43,709 bases of DNA from Stentor coeruleus. Its lineage: Eukaryota; Ciliophora; Heterotrichea; Heterotrichida; Stentoridae. The position numbers and the translations under genes were made by a program. Shown here piece by piece: positions 9,210 to 18,210 of the stretch. Below the pieces are notes generated by a model. It was given only the letters and a program-made list of their open reading frames with translations, was not told where the DNA came from and searched no databases. Numbering within the stretch: position 1 is the stretch's first letter; the number at the start of each line of letters is the position of its first letter. The stretch lies in contig MPUH01000599.1 in the NCBI GenBank assembly GCA_001970955.1, forward strand, positions 1 to 43,709. Direction: 5' to 3'.

Positions 9210-11681
9210 TCACTTAACATTCCCCGTAAAAGCCTGAAGTTTCTTCGGTATCTCCAAAAACCCTGAAGAATTTGACGTAATCTCTCTTTTATGTATCCTA
9301 AAATTCGGTAGTTTAACATTTTGCGTATCACTAAAAAACCCATCATCATTTAACGACACATTTGAACTTAAATCCTGAGAATCAGGTGTTTCAGGGGCAA
9401 TAGCACTACCATGTCTTCTAGTAAATAACTTAGGATATAAAGCTGGTGGAGTTTGCGTAGCTTGATCATGAACTCTTTTTCCAGCAAGATTATAATAAGT
9501 TCTTAATCCTATAATTTTTCTTTTAGGTAGTTGTGGTGGTTCAATATTTTTACATATATGTCCAATAGTTTCTTCTTCACCACATTTAATGCATTTCTTT
9601 TTAGGTAAAGTTTTATATTTAGGAATGTTCATGTTTTTATTAGCAATTTGTTTTCTTTTACTAAGTTGATTTAGTTTTTTCTTTTGAGGTATAGTTATTG
9701 GCATGAGTTTTTTCAGTTCTTCATAATCAAGATTATCTTCAGAAGGTTCAGAATCAGAACCACTACTTGAGTTATTGGCTTCACCATTATAGAGAATATC
9801 TTCTTTATCCATCATTTCTTTAAGTATGCTGTCAATGTTGTATATATTAGTTATACCCAAAGCTATTGTCTGAGGCTTTTTTATTGGCTGAGGTTTTTTT
9901 ATCCCGGTCTGTGGCTTCATTAAAGGTTTTTTCATAGTCGGGTTACGAGATAAGGAACTGTTTTGGCTTAGGACTAAAACAGCTCGGCATAAATCCTTGC
10001 CCATATCAGCAAGAATTTCTCCAGTAAAATGCACATCTTGGTATTTCCCGGTATCTGCCCCACAAAACGATGCTTCTAAAGTATAGATGTTTGGGATTTT
10101 CATTTCTTTAAACAAAGCTACACGTAAAGTTGACTCTTTTGATTTCTGAACACCGAATCTAGAATACGCATAACTGAAAACAGGGGATATTTTTGATAGG
10201 ATAAAAGGAAAAAGCTTACAAGTTTGAGGGGATTTTTTGAAATTACACCCATACATGAATATGTTTTTTTTTCTTGAATGGCCATGTAAATCGCATATAA
10301 GGTCAATTTCATAATTAGCTGCAGTGTTTTTTATAACTCTTTTAAACTGATAAATAGTTGGGTGTAAGGCCACTTGAGGGTTTTTCCACCTTCTATTAAG
10401 ATCAGCACCAACAAGACTACATCTATAATTTCCATTAACAACTCCATCTGGGTTTAACATTGGGACTACTTTGAATATAAATTTTGTCCTTAAAGCATCA
10501 GCTTCTGGATCTTGACTTGTTAAGAACTCTAATACACCATGCATCATCCAGGATCCTACTGTTTCTCCAGGGTGTACCCTTGCTGATATTATAACAGCTC
10601 GTTTAGCTCTTATTTCTTCTAATGTCCCTTTGTTTGTTATAGTCAAATAATCACAATTATTACCACCAAGGCTTCTACAAAGACTTTTTCTATGTATGTA
10701 TTGATTTCGAGATGGATCTTTTTCATAACTATCTAGAAGTTTTTGAAGTTCAGTGTATGTATAAGGTAAAGAATATGCGAAATAAACAATATCATTTCTG
10801 AATTGAAATGCATATGTAAATGATAGGGTGTAATAACATTTACCGAGTTGGGAGTTTTCTTTAAGAATCCCGTTGGGGTAGTACATTATGTTTTCTCCAC
10901 CTCGAAACCACCCTGTGCTGAGAGATTCTGATGATTTTTTGGAGTAGATTAGAACTTTCATCCCATGGTTGAAAAGTGAGTCTGACTTTGCGAAATTTAG
11001 TATGTTAAACTTGACTGTACTATTGGACTTCATGTTTTGGACGCTGAAAAAAAACCATTGTGTGTGTCCCCGGGAGTTTATGTCTGTCTGTAACAGCAAA
11101 TTATACTCATTATCTGCAACCTTCGATGCCATAGCCAAGTTCCCACATTCAAACCTAGACTCAAATAATAAAGTACATTCCCCAGGCTCTGGTACATAAT
11201 AATTACTAAGCACATTTACAAGTAAAGGGTTCTCATAAACTCTTTCATCTTTTTTTTCTCTAGCTCTTCTTTTCAGCATAAGTTTTCTCAAATTACAAGT
11301 ATTCAAATTAAACCCTTCTTTATTCAGTTGTTCTGCACGTAAATAAACAGTCTTCCCTTGTGAAAAAACAGATCGAAAACTACATTCAGCGCCATATCTT
11401 GACGGAAATGTTGATTTGTCAACATTAGGACCAGTTTCGTAAAGTTCTTCTTTGACCAATAGTTTTGGGAGGACTAAAAAAGGTATGTTCTGGCTTTGGA
11501 ACATGGGTTCTGAGGGTCTAAAAGATTTTTCCATTAAAGGTATAGGTGGAGGGAGCATGTCACGAAAATCTTCTATATCTTCTTGAAGCTTAAGCTCTGT
11601 TTCTCCTAGGTCTTCAGATGAGTCTCCTTCAGAATAAGCTACAGACTGTTGTATTTGGTCAATTTCGTTATCTGAGTTCAT
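9210..11681 (-). CDS. Cytosolic carboxypeptidase (CCP/AGBL, M14), probable tubulin deglutamylase
   Basis: The 823-aa protein is a zinc carboxypeptidase of the CCP group, which trims polyglutamate or C-terminal residues from tubulin and other proteins in the cytosol and cilia. The CCP N-terminal beta domain is visible at about residues 165-300 (FESRFECGNL, QWFFFSVQNM, PYTYTELQ). Zinc ligands are H370 and E373 in HPGE and H466 in DLHGHS, and the catalytic Glu is E536 in TLEASFCG. Arg and substrate motifs include NPDGV and GADLNRRW. The order and wording are closest to the CCP2/3 (AGBL2/3) type. The tail (about 570-823) is low-complexity and basic, with a CIKCGEEETIGHIC knuckle near residue 700, which is unusual for the family. 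The start codon is the outermost ATG and lies 31 bp from the likely start of the divergent neighbour. Stop is TGA. Confidence 0.93.
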   Translation of the reverse strand: MNSDNEIDQIQQSVAYSEGDSSEDLGETELKLQEDIEDFRDMLPPPIPLMEKSFRPSEPMFQSQNIPFLVLPKLLVKEELYETGPNVDKSTFPSRYGAECSFRSVFSQGKTVYLRAEQLNKEGFNLNTCNLRKLMLKRRAREKKDERVYENPLLVNVLSNYYVPEPGECTLLFESRFECGNLAMASKVADNEYNLLLQTDINSRGHTQWFFFSVQNMKSNSTVKFNILNFAKSDSLFNHGMKVLIYSKKSSESLSTGWFRGGENIMYYPNGILKENSQLGKCYYTLSFTYAFQFRNDIVYFAYSLPYTYTELQKLLDSYEKDPSRNQYIHRKSLCRSLGGNNCDYLTITNKGTLEEIRAKRAVIISARVHPGETVGSWMMHGVLEFLTSQDPEADALRTKFIFKVVPMLNPDGVVNGNYRCSLVGADLNRRWKNPQVALHPTIYQFKRVIKNTAANYEIDLICDLHGHSRKKNIFMYGCNFKKSPQTCKLFPFILSKISPVFSYAYSRFGVQKSKESTLRVALFKEMKIPNIYTLEASFCGADTGKYQDVHFTGEILADMGKDLCRAVLVLSQNSSLSRNPTMKKPLMKPQTGIKKPQPIKKPQTIALGITNIYNIDSILKEMMDKEDILYNGEANNSSSGSDSEPSEDNLDYEELKKLMPITIPQKKKLNQLSKRKQIANKNMNIPKYKTLPKKKCIKCGEEETIGHICKNIEPPQLPKRKIIGLRTYYNLAGKRVHDQATQTPPALYPKLFTRRHGSAIAPETPDSQDLSSNVSLNDDGFFSDTQNVKLPNFRIHKREITSNSSGFLEIPKKLQAFTGNVK

Positions 11682-11712
11682 GATGATTTTAAATCAAAGA
11701 ATTCTAATAAAT
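11682..11712. promoter_or_regulatory. 31-bp bidirectional start region
   Basis: The minus-strand carboxypeptidase starts at 11681 and the plus-strand coiled-coil gene most probably at 11713, so both promoters and 5' leaders must lie in or across this 31-bp AT-rich spacer. An in-frame ATG at 11680 would overlap the other gene's start codon and was judged less likely. Confidence 0.45.
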
Positions 11713-13279
11713 ATGGATGAAAATACAAGTATTCAGAATAGGATTTCTTCATTAGAACTGCATTTGGAAGAAGTTAGAAATAGGTCGAGGAATATTCTTT
11801 ATCAAGATAGTTCCTGCTCCTCTGAGGAATCTGAGAGTTTTTCAGAGGAAAATAGACAAAAGATAATGAATGTTGAGCTAGGTAGAAATAGAAATGATTA
11901 TTGTATTTCGATTAAACCTGAAAAGGATAATATTGTACAACAGGTATATAGGGCAAATGAATTAATACCTAATTATTATTTAGCTTTACCTCCACAGCAG
12001 GATTTTCGTCAGCAGGTAGATTATTTGTATTATCAAATGAATCATAATCAACAAGTTTATTTGAGTAATGAGAAAAAATTAAAAGATGATAATGAAAGAA
12101 TTAAAGAAGAATTGATTAGAAACAAAGAAGAATGTAAAAGGCTTAAAGAAAAAATTTCATATTTAGAAGGAGATTCTGTATTAAAAAACGAAAAATTTGA
12201 GGAGGAATGCCAAAGGAGATGGAAAGATGAGGTGGATAAAAACGAGGAAAATTGTAGGAATTTAGAAGCGGAAAAAAAAGTTGTAGAGGATAAGTGCAAT
12301 CATATGNGAAAAATTTGAGGAGGAATGCCAAAGGAGATGGAAAGATGAGGTGGATAAAACCGAGGAAAATTGTAGGAATTTAGAAGCGGAAAAAAAAGTT
12401 GTAGAGGATAAGTGCAATCATATGGAGAATAAGTTATACAAGATACAAAATGATAAAACTAAAAAGCCTGTTTTTGATAAATATGAAGATACTTCGAAAG
12501 ATGAGGCCCATAAACTAGAAATCAAAAAGTATAATGAAAAACTTCAGGCCCTAGAAAATAAAATCAGCAGCGACCGAACCTTAATCGAAAACTTAAAAAA
12601 AGACCTCTCCAAAGCTGATGAAAAAATCGCCAATCTAGAAAACACAATTATCGAAACCAGAAACAACTACTCACAAATCAATAAAAAACTAAGCATCGAA
12701 AACGATTATCTAAAAAAACATATCCTAAATCTAACCAAACCAAACGAAATAAAAAACTCTGATGAAATCAATAAGCTCAAATTCCAACTGATCCAAAAAA
12801 CTAAAGAAATCGAAATCCTAAAAAAAAGTCTTGAAAAATCAATAGATGAAGAACAGCCAAAACCAGTAGAAATAAAAGTATCAAAAAGAAAAAGTGTCCC
12901 ATCATCATCAGAAAAACTAGCTATAATCAAAAAATATCAACTTAAATTTTCAGTTAAAGAAGAAGATAATCTTCAAGAAATAAATGAATCAGATGAACAA
13001 ATTGAAGACTTTAATAACTATTCAAATAATATTATAAACAACAATCAAATCTATTCCCCATATACTTATAAAATACAAGAATCCCCTTCATTGGAAAACC
13101 AGCTTATCAATTTGCAAATTGAAAAACAAAAACTAGAAAATGAGTATATAAAACTACCTGAGTTTTCTAAGAATTTAGCTTCAAAAATACATAAAGTTGA
13201 AGTTGAAAATGAGCTTGAAAATGTGACGAAGACTATTAATAGTGTGAAATCCAAGCTTAGATCACTTAATTTAATATAA
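11713..13279 (+). CDS. Long coiled-coil protein, frame interrupted by assembly junction
   Basis: This reads as one gene broken by the N at 12307. The frame from 11713 (MDENTS start) runs into the N, and the same protein sequence resumes one frame over in the second copy of a 117-bp repeat. Dropping one copy plus the N (118 nt) joins the frames into about 482 aa. The protein is highly charged, with heptad-like Leu/Ile spacing over most of its length (about residues 100-330 and 400-482), and has no membrane segment. It is probably a structural or cytoskeletal protein. An alternative in-frame ATG at 11680 would add 11 residues but overlaps the divergent start. It converges on the next gene with only 27 bp between stops. 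Function is not recognisable from sequence alone. Confidence 0.8.
12190..12424 (+). repeat. 117-bp direct repeat flanking a single N (assembly junction)
   Basis: Copies 12190-12306 and 12308-12424 flank the N at 12307 and differ at one base (AAACGAGG versus AACCGAGG). The 118-nt offset shifts the frame by one, which accounts for the break in the coiled-coil gene. Confidence 0.9.
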
Positions 13280-13306
13280 TTAACATGAAAAAAAAAAATT
13301 TTTAGA

Positions 13307-14086
13307 TTATATCAAAGAGTCATTAAGCAAAATATTTTTAAGGACTTTTTCTCGAGATTCAATTGTTTGTTCTATAACTTGTATTCGTTCTTGGCTTTTT
13401 AAATCTAGGAATTCTTGTTGAAGTTTTTTTATTTCTGATAGATAAGTTTCTTGTTCAGATGTTATGCTAACAATTTCAAGGAAGTCTTCGGATAGGGTTT
13501 TTATATCTTCGACTTCATCTTCGATTAGTGTAGCTAGTTTACGAAGGGTATAAGCGTTTTTTTCTAATTTATTGGATAAGTCTTGAGGGGAAATTACTAC
13601 TCCTGGGGCTAAGTCTAAGCGATTTAAAAGATTGTATGAGTTTTCTTCAAGTTCTTTAAGATAAGTTGTACTTACTAGGATATCTTCTTCTAAAGATTTA
13701 AGGGAACTGTATTCCATAGAGAGAACATCGTCTAATAGTTTGTTTTTACTTCTTGCGCTTGTCTCTATTTCTAATGAAGATACAGTCTTTTTAAGTTCAA
13801 TTATTTGTTTTCCTCTATCATAAAGCTGATTAGAAGCACTTTCTTCTTGGATCCCAGTTGAGAAATCTAGCATATAATTCGCATAAGCCCACTGAAGCAT
13901 TATTGAATACTGAAGATCAAGATTTTTCATCTCCGCTTTTAAAGTTTTGACTTTCCCAGTCTCATCATCTATAGATTTCTTAAGTTTTTTCTCGGATGAA
14001 AACTCAGAAGATTTAAATGATCTAGAAAGGTCTTTTTCCTGAGTCGTTCTTGGAGTTTTTATTGGAGCTTTATTGATTTTTTTCAT
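13307..14086 (-). CDS. Coiled-coil protein with QWRF-like motif, possible augmin HAUS8 homolog
   Basis: This 259-aa protein has a short basic, Ser/Thr/Pro-containing N-terminus (residues 1-40) followed by predicted coiled coil to the end. Residues 64-71 read LQWAYANY, followed by a polar helix containing QLYDRGKQIIELKKTVSSLE. This resembles the LQWRFxNA motif and following helix of HAUS8/QWRF proteins, the microtubule-binding subunit of the augmin complex that recruits gamma-tubulin for branching nucleation. The length and the layout of basic N-terminus plus coiled coil also fit. The similarity is short and judged by eye, so it is a hypothesis; a generic coiled-coil protein is the alternative. 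The gene converges on its coiled-coil neighbour with 27 bp between stop codons. The start follows an AT-rich leader. Confidence 0.75.
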   Translation of the reverse strand: MKKINKAPIKTPRTTQEKDLSRSFKSSEFSSEKKLKKSIDDETGKVKTLKAEMKNLDLQYSIMLQWAYANYMLDFSTGIQEESASNQLYDRGKQIIELKKTVSSLEIETSARSKNKLLDDVLSMEYSSLKSLEEDILVSTTYLKELEENSYNLLNRLDLAPGVVISPQDLSNKLEKNAYTLRKLATLIEDEVEDIKTLSEDFLEIVSITSEQETYLSEIKKLQQEFLDLKSQERIQVIEQTIESREKVLKNILLNDSLI

Positions 14087-15001
14087 AATCTACTTATTAT
14101 TAATCATCAAAAATTGCCGGGCTGATATCTATAAGTTTAGAGTTTATGAGGGATAATTTATTTTGTTTCTTGTTTGAATGTGGTAGGGAATTTATAAGTT
14201 GTAATTGGATAGGCTTAGTTGAAATTAGGGGGGTTATTTGCTATTATAATTACTTTTTTTATTAGAAATCTTTTTAAGTATTGATGTAGCTTAATTGTCT
14301 TGATGTTTAATATAAAGAAAAATGCTTTCTTTTAAAGGTAAAAATAAAGAAACTTTAATAGAGATTATAAACTAATGTGTTTATCTTTTATTAATAGTGA
14401 ATAATCATATATAATTGTCTAAATAAGAAAGGTTTTGAATATTATACTGTAAATCATTCTAGATACTTTAAAAACCCTGTTATTGATATACATGCTAATA
14501 TAGTTAAAAGTTCATGGAGCACTCTTAAACTGCAAATACATCCGAGAAATAAAACAAAAATATTTGTGATCGCTTGATGGAATTTATATGGCGAAAAAAT
14601 AATAAAAACCATTTCTTGTCAATATCTTTATAAGTACTATCATATCATTTCAGAAATAATATATATTTAACTAAAATAATGTAAATCTTAAGATTTTATA
14701 AATTTTTTATTTATATCTACAGAAAAAGGCAAGTAATTTATGTACCATTTCAATAATACTTATCTGCCAATTTTATTTTCATCAAGGATCATTTACTTTT
14801 CCTAACCTCACACAATTCAAATTATTACAATTTCCCATTACATCCTAAGCTGAATTTGATTAAAAAGCCACCTCATGCCAAATCTCCCAAGTAAAATATA
14901 AACCATATCAAAAATAAAAATTTACACGTTTCAAAAAAACTATTAATTCAAACGAAAATTTATATATTATCTTAAGGGTCTTACATTATTACCTCACTCT
15001 G
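14087..15001. other. Intergenic region, nothing recognised
   Basis: About 0.9 kb of AT-rich DNA between two minus-strand genes. No reading frame, RNA gene or repeat was recognised. The part nearest the phosphatase 3' end (about 14760-14940) is C-rich and G-poor on the plus strand, that is, G-rich on the coding strand downstream of the gene. Confidence 0.4.
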
Positions 15002-16282
15002 TTAACCTGAAAACGTAACAAAGATAACAATGATAGTAATATCATCAACAGTTGGCTCATTCCTATTCCATCGATCCGAAGCCATTTTACTGAGTTCATT
15101 CACTGCAGCTTGAGAGTTTCCCCAATATTTAGCCGCTAAAAACACAGCTTCTTCATTAGTGACGAATTCCCAAAGTCCATCTGATGCAAGGATTATAATC
15201 TGATTACAAGGCTGAAGTGGAGTATATGAAATTTCAGGTTCAGAAATTATCCCTACACAACTTCCTATTGAGTCACCCATAGAACGAGTCATAGCAAGTC
15301 CTGGAAGTCTTTCTCCAGAAATCCAAACACGTTCAGGACCAACATAATTCCCTCTATGATCTTTGATTTTTTCAATAATTCCCCCAGAATTCTCGATTCT
15401 CTGTCTTTCTGTTAAGTTTTCAGGTTTATGGTCATTTGATAATGCTAATACTTTCCATTCATCTTTAGTTTGTATACCAATAACAGCTCTTGAATCTCCA
15501 ACATTAGCACAAATACAAGCTTCTTTATCAATCATGATAAAAACAGATGTTGAACCTGAAAACACACAGTCAAATGTATTTTGTGCTAGTAATTCATTAT
15601 AAGTTTTTAAGAAACTTGATCTTATTGAAAATCTGAGCTGTGGCAAATCCTCTTTGTTTGAAAAACCTCGGAAATTTTCTCCGTTAGGATTTCGCTTTTG
15701 CAAGTTCTTTTGTAATGTTTTGGGGAGTTTTTCTGAGATAAATGATGAGATTAGGTGGCCTGAATTTCCATGGCCATCCATTACCCCGAATAAGTAGGTG
15801 TTTTTATCAATGAAATCTTGAACTTCAGCGTAGGAATCTTGATTTATTTTTTTTTTATTCCCACAAGTTGAACCGGGGATACTGACGGAACTCCACTTTA
15901 TAGAGAAAAGTTTTTCATGAAGATTCGGTAAACTCTTATAGACCTTAAGTCGATCCTCAAAAGGTTCTTGAATTTTTTTTGATTTTCCTCTGAATGCTGA
16001 AATTCTTACTATTTTTTTCTGTTTTTCCGAGTTCTGCAACTCTAGTACTGGCAATGTTATTTGACTCCTTAATAAAGATTGTGGAGTAAAACGAACCCTT
16101 TCTGGAGTTTTTTGTTTGTGCTGTGGTGTTAAAAGAGCCTTACCAGTAAACTGCCCTGAAGATTTCGGCGGAAGAAAATTTGTGATGTATTTATGCTCTA
16201 AAGATGAAGCTTTTTGCAAATTTGGTAAGAAATTTCGATTTGGACTTTTTTCTGACACGAGTAAAATTGAATTTTTTTCCAT
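15002..16282 (-). CDS. PP2C-family serine/threonine phosphatase
   Basis: The 426-aa protein is a metal-dependent (PPM) phosphatase. The catalytic domain spans about residues 130-426. Metal-binding residues are visible: D149 in QDSYAE, D169 and G170 in VMDGHGNSG, D368 in ASDGLWE, and D413 in the final motif, which reads VDDITI instead of the usual DNxT. Other hallmarks are SGST, ANVGDSRAVIG, NDHKP and RSMGDS. The 130-residue N-terminal extension is basic and Ser/Pro-rich, without signal peptide or membrane segment, and probably serves targeting or regulation. With the key aspartates present it should be active. The start is the first in-frame ATG and is preceded on its own strand by a TATAAATG context. 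The long upstream gap separates it from the divergent CK1 kinase gene. Confidence 0.95.
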   Translation of the reverse strand: MEKNSILLVSEKSPNRNFLPNLQKASSLEHKYITNFLPPKSSGQFTGKALLTPQHKQKTPERVRFTPQSLLRSQITLPVLELQNSEKQKKIVRISAFRGKSKKIQEPFEDRLKVYKSLPNLHEKLFSIKWSSVSIPGSTCGNKKKINQDSYAEVQDFIDKNTYLFGVMDGHGNSGHLISSFISEKLPKTLQKNLQKRNPNGENFRGFSNKEDLPQLRFSIRSSFLKTYNELLAQNTFDCVFSGSTSVFIMIDKEACICANVGDSRAVIGIQTKDEWKVLALSNDHKPENLTERQRIENSGGIIEKIKDHRGNYVGPERVWISGERLPGLAMTRSMGDSIGSCVGIISEPEISYTPLQPCNQIIILASDGLWEFVTNEEAVFLAAKYWGNSQAAVNELSKMASDRWNRNEPTVDDITIIVIFVTFSG

Positions 16283-18210
16283 TTATATCCACATTAAATT
16301 ACTTGATATAAGAACTTGAAAGCAATTAGAGGGAAAATTTTAAATTTTAACTTGTGTGGCTAAAAATTACAGTCTAAAGTATTTTATAAAACTTAATATA
16401 ATAAGGTATTTCGTTAAGAAAATGCTTTTAAAACAAAATTTATCGGTTTAAAAGGGCAAAATTGACGATTTTTTATGATTTTTTAGTAGGGTAAAAATTT
16501 GGGAAAAATATTGAAGGCTTGAAATTTTTATTGTATTTTAAGTCATTTTTGGTTATTAAAGGTTGAGAAAAGTTGCTTGGATGCTTACTAGATTTTGTCA
16601 GGCTATTGCGGAAAATGATTTTCCATAATTTGTAATGTTTTTAGTAAGAAATAGGGAAATGCTTATTGGGGATGATTTTTTAATATAAGAATTGATTTAA
16701 GAGGGAGGAAAATTTGTTTGGGATTTAGGGCGAGTTTTTTGGGGGTGGAAAATTTTGATTTTTTTGTTGTTTGGGGTTTGGGATGCTTTTGGAGTGATAT
16801 TAATTGAAAGGAGGAATTTTGGTTAGAATGGTTGTTTTGGGTTACTTTTGTTATGTACTAAGGAAAATTTTAAACTTTAAAGATAAATAGAATGAGTTTG
16901 ATGAAGAAAATGAAAATTTTGATATCTAGATCAGAAAAGATAATGATATACTGGATTGTTGGTTTATAGATATATATATATCAGTAATTAATATATTTTT
17001 TCTTTTTATATCAGTTGCTTTTTCAGTAATATTCTTTAATAGATTATTTTCTGATATTCGACACAACGTTTTTTATACTTTTATATATAAGTTTATATAG
17101 CCAAATAGTTTATATCAAATTAATTATTCTAGATATATAATCATAAGCTATTTATTATTTTTATATTAGAAATCTAATCATAAGTCATTATTTGCTTAGT
17201 TTGATACTTATGATAGAAATTGTTTTAGGATAAGCTAGATATACTCTCTACTATCCTCATAGAAAAAATATATTCTTAGTAATGAGCAATAGAATATCAT
17301 GGGTAATTTTAGTATCACATAAATTATCCTCTAAAATCATCATTCTAATTGTAATACATTTTGGCATAGTCTTTATCATTAATACTTTACTTTTTCAAAA
17401 TAAACTAAAAACTTTATTAAAATTTACGAATTTGTATTTGATTTCCAACATATTGCTTATTAAATCATAAAATTGATATTATTAATACAACATCTTCAAA
17501 CAAAAAACAATAATTCTCTTTATCGATTAGAATATTACTAATAACCTCACACTTTTTATAAAAAATTAAATTATAACATAATAGTCTTCTATTATGCATA
17601 TAAATTTTCCTCAGTAAACCCTTTTTTAAACCAAAAACTCTATATTTTATTAAGAAAAATACTAATAAACCCTAATCAATTTTATATATGCGTTTTTATA
17701 TTCTTTGATTTTTCCACAAAAATTCATAAATATTTCTTAAACTACCAAAATTTTATATATACATATCCATATCCATATAATTTCTAATCAAAAATACTTT
17801 CTATCTATTAATAACAACATATACTCTATAGTTTATATCATAAATTACTATCAATCTTATATATTTTTTTTTAAATATCATATTTCTATAATCATTTTCT
17901 AACTCAGAACTACTTTTTTCTTCACTTATTTCATACCCTTACACCAGTTCCATTCTTTAATAATCATAACTAAAAATAAAAAACTCAATCATAATAATTT
18001 CTCATATATTCAATTACTAGGATTTAAATTATCCTGTAAATCTTCATCATAGCATTTATTGTATAGGAATTTTTCAAGTAAATAAAAAAAATTGTAATAA
18101 AAAAATCCTTTGATGCAAGTTAGGATATAGAATATTTAATCTTAAATTTCAATATTCTTTAATTATTATAGTTATAGCTGTAAGGCATAGTTATAATAAT
18201 CTTAAACAAG
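16283..18210. other. 1.9-kb divergent intergenic region with opposite strand skews
   Basis: No convincing gene is present; a 62-codon frame at 17282 is very AT-rich and likely chance. About 16440-16860 is G/T-rich on the plus strand (in 16681-16800 I count 39 G and 2 C). About 17480-18060 is the opposite, C-containing and G-poor (in 17941-18000 I count 1 G and 11 C). Each half therefore looks C-rich and G-poor on the coding strand of the gene it precedes. The middle (about 16900-17480) is plain AT-rich DNA. Confidence 0.5.

Noticed and set aside
12350..13279. Separate coiled-coil gene starting at 12350
   Set aside because: The position is a GTG inside the second junction copy; the protein continues from the upstream frame once the copies are merged.
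17282..17470. 62-codon open frame in the PP2C-CK1 gap
   Set aside because: Composition is plain AT-rich intergenic DNA (Ile/Leu/Asn/Lys-rich), with no motif; likely chance.
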